13,019 nt of DNA, taken from assembly GCA_018817905.1 (NCBI GenBank), contig JAHISS010000140.1, forward strand, positions 1 through 13,019, given 5' to 3'. This DNA is from Nanobdellota archaeon (GTDB lineage Archaea > Nanobdellota > Nanobdellia > Pacearchaeales > GW2011-AR1). A program made the position numbers and the translations under genes. The notes beneath the pieces were generated by a model. It saw only the letters and a list, made by a program, of their open reading frames with translations. It did no database searches and was not told the DNA's origin. This document shows positions 1 through 5,846 of this stretch, piece after piece. The number at the start of each line of letters is the position of its first letter. The stretch's first letter is position 1.

Positions 1-42
1 AGAGAAAGTCTTTTCGAATTTTTCTCAGGAAGTCAGAACAAT

Positions 43-63
43 TTTGGAGGATAAACCTCCAAA
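43..63. other. Perfect 8-bp hairpin (TTTGGAGG/CCTCCAAA)
   Basis: Stem 43-50 pairs fully with 56-63 around a 5-nt loop (ATAAA). It is the strongest of three hairpins in the first 110 bases. It has no immediate U-run, so it is not an obvious intrinsic terminator; it may belong to a structured RNA. Confidence 0.5.
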
Positions 64-248
64 TTCTTAATAAAGGAGCCAACTGTCAAAACTGTTTGAG
101 TGACAGAATTAGTCGGATCTATGTGGCGAGGTCAAGTTGTATACTTCAGCGTGTGGGAAAAGTAATTAATTAAGAAATATGAACGGCTCGACATTGCCTG
201 AAGACAGACTGAGCATTAGCAATATTCTGAAACATTTGAGATATTTAA

Positions 249-276
249 GTTTTTGGTTTTTGGTTTTTGGTTTTTG
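249..276. repeat. Four tandem copies of GTTTTTG
   Basis: Four perfect head-to-tail copies of the 7-mer GTTTTTG (249-255, 256-262, 263-269, 270-276). It lies outside any gene, so copy number could vary by slippage. Confidence 0.9.
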
Positions 277-444
277 CTTTAGGGTGGCTTACTGAAAATT
301 AAAAGAATGGGGAGTTTTTGGTGATGAATAATTTATCCCAAAGATGAAATGGTTTTACATAAAAAATTGGGAATTAAGCAATCAGATGTTTTTTAATATT
401 TACTTACCTCCAGTTTTTACGACAATAGAATTTTTATTTTTAAC

Positions 445-999
445 TTATTGTGGTACTTGGAAACGACGCCCTTCTTCCATTGCCTTAGCAATATCCTGGA
501 GGTCTATATATCTTTTAGGCTCCATTTCTCCCAAGCTTGCAGGCATACCCATATATGACGGGAAACTAGGACATTCTCTTCTGATTGATTCTTCTTTTCC
601 AAGTAAAATCAATGTATCTCCACAGGTTGTTACATCAGTCGGTTTTTCTAATGGTGTAAAGATTCTATTAGTCATAGCCCAATTTGAAACGTTTGGATTT
701 CCTGGCCAGGGTTCAATACCTTTAAATCCAAATACCTCAATTATTCTATAGTTTGTTCTTTCCCTAGCATTAACCCTTCCTGGTTTAATCTGTCCCCACA
801 TTATTGCAATTGCGTAATCGTGTTCTCTTAAATTATCCCCAAGATACTTTGTATATGAGTCATGGAAGTAAAGAGCAGCATTCATGGCATCTCCGCCAAA
901 GACTTCATCAAAGCCAGCTCTATGAACCTAAGCTCTCACTGGAGGTGTTGTTTCCATCATATTTATCCTTGCTACAAATGGACTTTTTGTTTTTGTCAT
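445..999 (-). CDS. Protein of unknown function with one in-frame TAG
   Basis: I do not recognise this family. Starting at the ATG at 999-997, the frame runs for 23 codons to a single TAG (930-928) and then stays open in the same frame for 160 more codons to TAA (447-445). Downstream of the TAG the first Met is at 885, so a gene caller would report only 445-885. The product would be about 184 residues, soluble, with no signal peptide or membrane segment, and with a Pro/Gly/Trp-rich centre (IEPWPGNPNVSNWAM). The ATG at 999 is favoured because a TATA-like box (1021-1029) ends 21 nt upstream, as for most genes here. It follows the tmk-like gene on the same strand with a 37-nt gap, so it has its own promoter. 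Either the TAG is decoded or suppressed, or the gene is a young pseudogene, or this is a sequencing error. Confidence 0.6.
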
Positions 1000-1020
1000 A
1001 AAATCCCTACAAATCAATCC

Positions 1021-1029
1021 TATAAAAAC
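1021..1029 (-). promoter_or_regulatory. TATA-like box for the TAG-interrupted gene
   Basis: Read on the minus strand the box is GTTTTTATA, with 21 nt to the ATG at 999. It sits just past the tmk-like stop codon (1039-1037). The whole segment 1029-997 is almost identical to 6478-6510, ahead of another gene. Confidence 0.6.
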
Positions 1030-1036
1030 CTTTTGT

Positions 1037-1903
1037 TTAACCGAACTTGTCTTTCCTCTCAAGAAACCTCTTGTAAATCTCAACCGCTTGTTTTCTTGTT
1101 TCTTCCGGCGAGATGCTTGCATTGAGATATTCTACTTTTGTTCCGTGTGATTCAAAGAGTTCTTTCAACCAAGTGCTTGTGTAAAGCGGGGCGAGTTTTT
1201 CTTGGAACTTTACGTTTTCAAATATTGCGTCGTCTTCTTTTTCCATCAAGCCGCGCGACTTTAGACGGCTGATTAGTTCTTCTGTGTTGTCGATTTTTGG
1301 GATGATTAACAAATCAGGAGCCCAGTCAAGCTGGAGTTTGTTTCCTTCGTGTTTGAGAATTCTTTCCTTGATTTCTTCCTGGTCTTTTCCTTCGTCTTTT
1401 GCTCTTTGTATTTGATAGGTTAGAGTTGAGGCGCAGCACCGGACTTGCAGAACTCTGATATTATTCTTCAACGCAGGGATGACGACTCGGAGCATTTGGA
1501 TTAGCCGGTCCATTGAGTAGGCCTGGATTTCGTCTTCAGAGCTGTATTTTCTGGAGTTGTTTTTTATTATTTCGTTTCTTATGTTGTGTCCTACGCCGGC
1601 GTAAGTTGGTTCTGCGGTTACGATTGTGTCAAAGTATGTTTGCGGCGGATTCCAAAAGTCATGGAGCTCTGGCAGGCCTTTTCGGTTTGCTCTGCTGAAG
1701 GCGATTGTGTCAAAAACAGCTCTTCGTAGTTTTTGCTCGTATGCAATCAACGCCCTTTCAACTTCGCCTTTTCCGACACCGTCCAAGCCGTCGACAACAA
1801 TGAAAAATCCTTTTCTTCCCAAGGGTTTTTCTCCTTCGGGGATAAATGGGTTTTCTTTTAGCGACGATACTTCTGGGAAGGTTACCTCTTTTTCTTCGAA
1901 CAT
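1037..1903 (-). CDS. tmk: Thymidylate kinase-like P-loop protein
   Basis: Thymidylate kinases transfer phosphate from ATP to dTMP, giving dTDP for DNA synthesis in the cytosol. Seen here: a P-loop GLDGVGKG (residues 39-46) after a hydrophobic strand (FFIVVDG); an EPT (98-100) at the place of the family's EPG/EPT dTMP-binding segment; MDR (131-133) at the place of the usual A-DR; and STLTYQ (159-164) matching the S-AYQ segment. The usual DR(Y/F) motif is VRC here (154-156), so a normally conserved Asp is missing. At 288 residues it is longer than usual (about 200), with an N-terminal extension of some 30 residues and an extended C-terminal part. The start is supported by a TATA-like box ending 20 nt upstream. 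It is divergent from the ThyX-like gene. A related nucleotide kinase is the main alternative. Confidence 0.8.
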   Translation of the reverse strand: MFEEKEVTFPEVSSLKENPFIPEGEKPLGRKGFFIVVDGLDGVGKGEVERALIAYEQKLRRAVFDTIAFSRANRKGLPELHDFWNPPQTYFDTIVTAEPTYAGVGHNIRNEIIKNNSRKYSSEDEIQAYSMDRLIQMLRVVIPALKNNIRVLQVRCCASTLTYQIQRAKDEGKDQEEIKERILKHEGNKLQLDWAPDLLIIPKIDNTEELISRLKSRGLMEKEDDAIFENVKFQEKLAPLYTSTWLKELFESHGTKVEYLNASISPEETRKQAVEIYKRFLERKDKFG

Positions 1904-1923
1904 GTGTTTTTTTGGGGCTGGGA

Positions 1924-1932
1924 ATTATAAAG
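1924..1932 (-). promoter_or_regulatory. TATA-like box for the tmk-like gene
   Basis: On the minus strand CTTTATAAT, ending 20 nt before the ATG at 1903; this implies a leaderless transcript. Confidence 0.55.
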
Positions 1933-1973
1933 GATTGTTGTTGTGGGATATATAGTTTTGTTTCGGGATGAAG

Positions 1974-1981
1974 TTTAAATA
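1974..1981 (+). promoter_or_regulatory. TATA-like box for the thyX-like gene
   Basis: TTTAAATA with 21 nt to the ATG at 2003. With the tmk box at 1924-1932 it forms a compact divergent promoter, placing two genes of dTMP metabolism back to back. Confidence 0.6.
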
Positions 1982-2002
1982 ACTAAGTGAACATTTTTGT
2001 TT

Positions 2003-3301
2003 ATGTCTTTTGAAAAAAAAGTTAAATTATGGGCCTGGTTGCAGAATCCTCAGGAAATGGTTGATGCCGACGATATTGCTGCTTGCGGGGCGCGGAGTTG
2101 TAGGAGTGAATTTTGCTCTGCAGAAATTCATAAGTCAGAAGTTCGAAGGGAAGATTATCTTAAAAGAAAAGAAACTATTTTTAGGGAAAGTTCTGGGCGA
2201 GGACATGGTGCTGTAGAAGACCAATCTGCTTTTGTTTTTTCAATTGATAATTTAACGCGGGCTTCAACTTTGGTTTTATGCGGTCCGCAATATGCTTCGC
2301 ACGATCAGCAGTCTTTGAGAGTTGCAACTGCAGAAAGAGGGTTTCATCTGCCAGATGGCCTTGACGGTGAAGCGAGAAAGATAATGGAAGCACAATTTGG
2401 TCTTTATGAAATAATGCAATCTGCAGGAGTTCCGGGGGAAGACGCGAGGTTTATTTTGCCGTTGTATACGAAGACAGCGATTCAATCTTTGTGGAGTGCT
2501 CGGGAATTGAAGCATTTGGATTTTATGGCGCGGAGAGGGGGGGTTCTTAGTGAAGTCAAAGACACAGTTGAGCAGATGGTTGAACAAGCGAGAAGTGCTG
2601 CGCCAAAACTTATGGAAAATAGGGGGGCAAATTACGAAGTTTTATCTTGGATGCCTTCATCGCAACTTTTTGCAAGAAATAATCTAACTCTTTCTGAACT
2701 TATTGGGGATGTGGGCGATGGTTCTGGACCAGTATTGCTGAGTTCTTCTAAAATCCCCATGGGTGAAGAACAGATTAGGAGGGCTGTTGAAGAACGTGAT
2801 GAAGCAGAGTTAGCTAACTTAAAACATTTCCATTTTACTTATTTGGCTCATTTGTCTTTGGCTTCGTTTCATCAGGCGACAAGGCAGCGAAGCTGGGACC
2901 AAAGCGTTGAACCATTAAGGGCTGCTGTGGAGCATTCGAGGATTTATGTTGTTCCGCGGAGTGTAGAGGAGAAAGGGTTTGGTTCGGAATTTAGAAAGTT
3001 AAGCTCGAGGGCAGTCGGTTATGTTGCTCAACGGTTGGATGAGCCCGAAGCTTATGGTGTTTTGCCACATTCCTTGAGTGTTTATGATTTGATTCACATT
3101 AATGGTTGGAATGCTATCCATGCTATAGGAAAAAGAACTTGCAAAATGGCACAATGGGAGATTAGAGATATTTCCCAAAGAATGGCTGAAGGAATAAGAA
3201 GAGTACTCCCGGAACTTGGCAAATATGCTGTGCCTCAAGGCAAGATTTATGGAAAGTGCCCTGAAAGAGTTCCTTGCGGAGAATGTTTTAAGAAAGATTA
3301 A
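2003..3301 (+). CDS. thyX: Tandem ThyX-like flavin-dependent thymidylate synthase
   Basis: ThyX methylates dUMP to dTMP using methylene-tetrahydrofolate, FAD and NADPH. The 432-residue protein is about twice the usual length and appears to hold two ThyX-like domains. The N-terminal one shows GHGAVEDQ (67-74), SIDNLTRAS (80-88) and QQSLR (102-106), matching the GH-S--EH, SRA and S-R parts of the family, but the RHR of the signature RHR-x7-S is replaced by GPQ (94-96). The second domain has RQR (294-296) in place of RHR but Pro304 in place of the Ser, and keeps an AQWEIR segment near the C-terminus. The protein ends with a Cys cluster, C-x5-C-x2-C. The ATG at 2003 is chosen over a TTG at 1997 because the TATA-like box ends 21 nt before it. 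The stop overlaps that of the convergent mazG-like gene. Confidence 0.8.
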   Translation: MSFEKKVKLWAWLQNPQEMVDADDIAACGARSCRSEFCSAEIHKSEVRREDYLKRKETIFRESSGRGHGAVEDQSAFVFSIDNLTRASTLVLCGPQYASHDQQSLRVATAERGFHLPDGLDGEARKIMEAQFGLYEIMQSAGVPGEDARFILPLYTKTAIQSLWSARELKHLDFMARRGGVLSEVKDTVEQMVEQARSAAPKLMENRGANYEVLSWMPSSQLFARNNLTLSELIGDVGDGSGPVLLSSSKIPMGEEQIRRAVEERDEAELANLKHFHFTYLAHLSLASFHQATRQRSWDQSVEPLRAAVEHSRIYVVPRSVEEKGFGSEFRKLSSRAVGYVAQRLDEPEAYGVLPHSLSVYDLIHINGWNAIHAIGKRTCKMAQWEIRDISQRMAEGIRRVLPELGKYAVPQGKIYGKCPERVPCGECFKKD

Positions 3302-3747
3302 TTTTGATTTAATGTTTCTTTTAATAACTCGCTAATTTTAGGTTCTGGTTTCCAGTAGTTCGGGCCTTTCATGACTTTATTTCTTTCGTCGTAGATTGGC
3401 TTGCCGTCTTCTCCGAGTTTTGAGAAATTGCTTTGCATGATTACTTCAAGGGTTTTGTTTAAGTCAATTCCATGTCTGGCGCATTCAGATGCAATGTAGA
3501 CGACCATATCGCCAAGCCAGTCTGATAGATCTGTTAAGATTTCTATTTGATCCTGTTCAGAACCAGAGCTTTTTTCTTTGTATTTCTTGATTATTTCATC
3601 TACTTCGTTTACTTCTTCTTGTAAAATATTTTTGAAGTTTTCTAAACGTTCAACACCGAGTAATTTAGGCTTTGTGTGGTTGTCTAATTTATACATTTCG
3701 TTAAACTTGCGAATGTCTTCGAAGAATTGGGTTTCCTCTTTTTCCAT
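3298..3747 (-). CDS. MazG-like NTP pyrophosphohydrolase
   Basis: Proteins of the all-alpha NTP pyrophosphatase (MazG/HisE) superfamily hydrolyse (d)NTPs to monophosphates and pyrophosphate; some act on dUTP or dCTP. The 149-residue protein has the metal-binding EExxE at residues 44-48 and the acidic second helix with Asp73, Asp76 and Asp80 (LTDLSDWLGD). It is followed by ECARHGIDL and a conserved-looking tail (KLGEDGKPIYD, GPNYWKPEP). The ATG at 3747 is preferred over the upstream TTG at 3762 because a TATA-like box (3769-3777) ends 21 nt before it. It converges on the thyX-like gene, their stop codons overlapping by four bases (TTAA). The neighbourhood suggests it may supply dUMP or clean the dNTP pool; the substrate is not visible in the sequence. 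Confidence 0.8.
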   Translation of the reverse strand: MEKEETQFFEDIRKFNEMYKLDNHTKPKLLGVERLENFKNILQEEVNEVDEIIKKYKEKSSGSEQDQIEILTDLSDWLGDMVVYIASECARHGIDLNKTLEVIMQSNFSKLGEDGKPIYDERNKVMKGPNYWKPEPKISELLKETLNQN

Positions 3748-3768
3748 CTTCCAAAAAAACAAACAGGA

Positions 3769-3777
3769 TATAAAAAC
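3769..3777 (-). promoter_or_regulatory. TATA-like box for the mazG-like gene
   Basis: On the minus strand GTTTTTATA, the same 9-mer as ahead of the genes starting at 999 and 6508, with 21 nt to the ATG at 3747. Confidence 0.6.
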
Positions 3778-3817
3778 TTAGTTGTTGTTGAGTTTTTTGA
3801 AAATAGTTATTAACTCC

Positions 3818-3955
3818 GAATCTGACTTCATCAAGATTCTCCGTCTAAAGAAAAATGATTATCTGGAAAAAGAATTAAGGAAGGATGAGGTTAATAAAAA
3901 ATAATTAAGTGATAAATTTCGCAAGGTTGGGTTGGAGTATTAATTTTGGGGGTGA
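3818..3955. repeat. Intergenic element, copy A
   Basis: Begins with a hairpin GAATCT (3818-3823)/AGATTC (3834-3839) with loop GACTTCATCA, followed by a core (3842-3878) that matches 12587-12623 at 35 of 37 positions. Weaker similarity continues through the TTAATAAAAAAT and GCAAGGTTGGGTTGG segments to about 3955. It lies between the mazG-like gene and a membrane protein gene. Strand is undecided; a small RNA or a dispersed non-coding repeat are both possible. A further inverted repeat, GGAAT (3963-3967)/ATTCC (3985-3989), follows. Confidence 0.7.
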
Positions 3956-4002
3956 AATTAAAGGAATGTCTGTGGATAAAATATATTCCAGAGTTTGACA
4001 AA

Positions 4003-4011
4003 GTTTTTAAC
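4003..4011 (+). promoter_or_regulatory. TATA-like box for the small membrane protein
   Basis: GTTTTTAAC with exactly 21 nt to the ATG at 4033; a one-word variant of the GTTTTTATA box used elsewhere in the window. Confidence 0.5.
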
Positions 4012-4032
4012 TGGTCTATGTAGTTGGGTCTT

Positions 4033-4275
4033 ATGAGTAGAAGACTTTGGCAAGGGCTTGCAGGACTTTTGATTGTTAGTGCGAGCTTGATTTCTGGGGG
4101 AGCTACTTACATTTGTGTTAGAGATTATCTTTATCAGTCAGATATTTACGGAGAGCCGAGTTATCGAGGGCAGCTTGAAGAATCAGTTCCAGCAGTTGCA
4201 GGACTGTTAACTGGTTTAGCGACTTTGACAGCAGGTTCTGCGCTTTTTGTTTATTTTGATGAGAAGAGGGGTTAG
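4033..4275 (+). CDS. Small membrane protein of unknown function
   Basis: An 80-residue protein with two predicted membrane helices, at about residues 7-27 (LAGLLIVSASLISGG region) and 53-75 (VAGLLTGLATLTAGSALFVYF), joined by a polar loop. The tail is DEKRG, giving a short charged end. I do not recognise a family. The ATG at 4033 is preferred to the TTG at 4024 because of the promoter spacing. It ends in TAG, one of only two terminal TAGs in the window; a TAA follows 17 codons later, but that extension runs into sequence resembling the intergenic repeat, so the TAG is probably a true stop. Confidence 0.6.
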   Translation: MSRRLWQGLAGLLIVSASLISGGATYICVRDYLYQSDIYGEPSYRGQLEESVPAVAGLLTGLATLTAGSALFVYFDEKRG

Positions 4276-4301
4276 TTGGGTAATAAGTTGTTTATATTTT
4301 T

Positions 4302-4330
4302 GAAAAATTATTATCTGGAGAAGGGATAAT
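4302..4330. repeat. Partial copy (E) of the intergenic element
   Basis: The segment shares ATTATCTGG and flanking A-rich sequence with the cores of copies A and B, with about four mismatches and one gap over 30 bases. Within it TATTATC and GATAATA form a perfect 7-bp stem around a 9-nt loop. GTGATAATCT (4351-4360) may match the 3' part of copy B. It follows the stop of the small membrane protein gene, so it could also act in transcript termination. Confidence 0.45.
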
Positions 4331-4428
4331 ATTATTTAGGTTATGTTTTGGTGATAATCTAAGGGCTGCGGCGGACGTTATTGAATTTATTTTTAGGTAA
4401 CAGGAAATGTTGTAGAAGTTTATTGGAG

Positions 4429-4737
4429 TTAATCTTTCATTTCGATTTTAATCTGGACAGAACGAGGAATTTGGAGTTTCATAATTGGGTGAAGAATTCG
4501 GTCTTCGGCTGGGATGTCGATGATTCGGCGGTGGACGCGCATTTCATATCTGTCGAATGTTGCAGTGCCGTCGCCGCAGGGGGATTTTCGCGTCGTGACT
4601 TTTAATTTTCTCGTTGGCAGAGGAATCGGACCGTGCATCACAACGCCAGCTCGCTGAGTAATTTCGTGGATTGATTGTATGACTGAATTAATCGGTCCAA
4701 TCTCGATGCTGTTCAGTTTTATTCTTACCTTTGCCAT
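4429..4737 (-). CDS. rpsJ: 30S ribosomal protein uS10
   Basis: uS10 is a small-subunit ribosomal protein of the 30S head. The 102-residue product is full length for the archaeal family. Family segments are clear: the N-terminal KVRIKL strand, the HGPIPLPTRKLKVTTRKSPC segment at about residues 35-54, MRVHRRIIDI, and the C-terminal IPRSVQIKIE strand. In many archaea this gene lies beside the EF-1alpha gene; here it stands alone between two genes of unknown function on the other strand. A TATA-like box (minus strand CTTAAAAAC, 4758-4766) ends 20 nt before the ATG, so it appears to be transcribed alone and leaderless. Confidence 0.95.
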   Translation of the reverse strand: MAKVRIKLNSIEIGPINSVIQSIHEITQRAGVVMHGPIPLPTRKLKVTTRKSPCGDGTATFDRYEMRVHRRIIDIPAEDRILHPIMKLQIPRSVQIKIEMKD

Positions 4738-4757
4738 TTTGAGAAGAGCTAAATTTG

Positions 4758-4766
4758 GTTTTTAAG
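4758..4766 (-). promoter_or_regulatory. TATA-like box for uS10
   Basis: CTTAAAAAC on the minus strand, 20 nt before the ATG at 4737. Weaker than the other boxes. Confidence 0.4.
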
Positions 4767-4874
4767 CTTTTGCTTTGTGTTTTAGAATTTGGATAATAGC
4801 TTCAATAATTTCTGCCACACTAAAACTATTATGGCAATCCCAATTGTTTTGTGATTTATTTGATATTCGGTAAT

Positions 4875-4882
4875 TTTAAATA
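4875..4882 (+). promoter_or_regulatory. TATA-like box
   Basis: TTTAAATA with 21 nt to the ATG at 4904. Confidence 0.55.
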
Positions 4883-4903
4883 AGACAAATATCTCGAGTT
4901 TTA

Positions 4904-5227
4904 ATGATTGAAACATTTATTGATAGAAGTCCGGAGGCGCGGGCGGGAGCTAAGAGCATTCATGAGCATGGAAGGTGTAAGCTTTATTTTATACTTAATT
5001 GGGCTGGGTTGTGTGAGAGAAATTCAGGGTTGTTTGTAACTGTTCGTGAGAGCAAGTTCGGAGGGTATTATGCTATTGTGCATGATACTCCTGAGGCAAC
5101 AATAAAATATCTTGAGGGTTTAGACAAATACGAGTGCAAGAGCGCTTATACTTGGCCGATGCATGCTCATCCTCGCCCGATGCCTTCTGCTGGCACACCG
5201 ATACCTGAGCCGGTGTCTCCTGTTTAA
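4904..5227 (+). CDS. Protein of unknown function, 107 residues
   Basis: I do not recognise a family. The product is a soluble alpha/beta-looking protein with a hydrophobic strand KLYFILNWAGL at about residues 26-36 and GLFVTVRES at 42-50. It ends in a His/Pro-rich tail (MHAHPRPMPSAGTPIPEP) that looks disordered. It has no signal peptide or membrane segment. The start is well supported by promoter spacing. It stands alone between uS10 (divergent) and the coiled-coil protein gene, each with its own promoter. Confidence 0.6.
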   Translation: MIETFIDRSPEARAGAKSIHEHGRCKLYFILNWAGLCERNSGLFVTVRESKFGGYYAIVHDTPEATIKYLEGLDKYECKSAYTWPMHAHPRPMPSAGTPIPEPVSPV

Positions 5228-5284
5228 TTTGTAGGTTCAATTAGTTTGGTAATATTATTCTAAAAATATTTGACAACAATAACT

Positions 5285-5292
5285 TTTATATA
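5285..5292 (+). promoter_or_regulatory. TATA-like box
   Basis: TTTATATA with 21 nt to the ATG at 5314; probably also drives the toxin-like remnant that starts at 5665. Confidence 0.6.
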
Positions 5293-5313
5293 AAACCATT
5301 TTCTTAGTTTAGC

Positions 5314-5664
5314 ATGGTGTTGTTCAGAAATAAGGATGAGATTCTTGACCTGACTGACTTGCAGAGGAGGGGAATTTTGAAGAAGTCGGCTGAGGTTGCA
5401 GATGAAGAGCAGGGTTCAAATGGTTATGTTGAACTTCATGGTAGCACAGGGGGAAGTTCTTCGGAAAGTGTTTCTGGATGTGCGCCAAATCCTTTTGGTT
5501 TTTTGGATTCGTTGGCTGGTGCTGCTGGTTCTGGAGTTGAGAAGACGACTATTGGTTCTGGCGGCGATAGCTTGGAGTTGCAGGGTTTGAAGAATAAGAT
5601 TGATGATTTGGAATACAAGTTGGACAGGTTGATGGAAAAGGTTGCGAAGATGGAAGGGAGTTGA
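5314..5664 (+). CDS. Small protein with a low-complexity middle and C-terminal coiled coil
   Basis: The 116-residue product has three visible parts: an N-terminal segment of about 25 residues (EILDLTDLQRRGILKK); a Gly/Ser-rich, probably disordered middle (about 35-85); and a C-terminal heptad-like helix (about 88-113; LKNKIDDLEYKLDRLMEKV) that should form a coiled coil. From memory, small proteins with this layout occur in DPANN archaea, without a known role. It ends in TGA directly followed by the ATG of the toxin-like remnant, so the two were probably co-transcribed; GGAAGGGAG at 5652-5660 could serve as the ribosome binding site for that second gene. Confidence 0.65.
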   Translation: MVLFRNKDEILDLTDLQRRGILKKSAEVADEEQGSNGYVELHGSTGGSSSESVSGCAPNPFGFLDSLAGAAGSGVEKTTIGSGGDSLELQGLKNKIDDLEYKLDRLMEKVAKMEGS

Positions 5665-5846
5665 ATGAGAATTTCAAACATTTTAATAGAAGACAAAATA
5701 AAAGAAAAGATTTTATACAGGCACAACGTAAGGACTTTTGAGATTAAGGAGGTTTTACTTGTAACCCTCTTGTTCTAAAAGAAAGAGATGAAAGATTTAT
5801 GGCAATTGGACATTGTGGGAGGTTTGCAACAATTATTTTTGACATG
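5665..5846 (+). pseudogene. BrnT/DUF4258-like toxin remnant, frameshifted and truncated
   Basis: From the ATG at 5665 the frame reads IKEKILYRHNVRTFEIKEVLL and then hits TAA at 5776-5778. After a one-base shift near 5761-5763 it continues as NPLVLKERDERFMAIGHCGRF and on to ATIIFDMVKE. The composite resembles the start and middle of BrnT/DUF4258-type small proteins (RNase toxins of toxin-antitoxin pairs), with the R-H-N-V, NP-V and RYMAIG-like positions. The family's last strand (usually ending in a TAYP-like segment) is missing: the frame runs straight into the nucleotidyltransferase. It starts directly after the upstream TGA. I see one missing base and a lost 3' end, so it is most likely inactive. 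The family call rests on pattern memory; a programmed frameshift is possible but less likely. Confidence 0.5.

Larger units (their letters stand above)
1..444. other. Non-coding stretch with hairpins and a short tandem repeat
   Basis: I see no convincing gene in these 444 bases on either strand. The first 110 bases hold three consecutive inverted repeats: GAGAAA (2-7) with TTTCTC (21-26); TTTGGAGG (43-50) with CCTCCAAA (56-63), loop ATAAA; and CTGTCA (83-88) with TGACAG (101-106). A weaker pair, ATTGC (193-197) with GCAAT (219-223), follows. A heptamer tandem repeat lies at 249-276. The density of hairpins would fit a structured RNA whose 5' part lies outside the window, but I cannot match it to a known RNA family. 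Confidence 0.4.

Noticed and set aside
1..300. RNase P RNA, suggested by GAGAAAGTC at the start and GGCTTACTG at 286-294
   Set aside because: The conserved ACAGAA partner before GGCTTA is missing and the spacing does not fit.
344..751. Plus-strand open frame of 135 codons
   Set aside because: It lies antisense to the TAG-interrupted protein, has no promoter at the expected spacing and reads as a shadow.
3855..3925. C/D box guide RNA within repeat A
   Set aside because: No proper C box (RTGATGA) followed by a D box (CTGA) at the right spacing.
4381..4605. Plus-strand open frame opposite uS10
   Set aside because: uS10 on the other strand is unmistakable.
5405..5420. tRNA T-arm-like GGTTCAAAT
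   Set aside because: It is inside a coding region, with no acceptor or D-arm pairing; no tRNA was found in the window.
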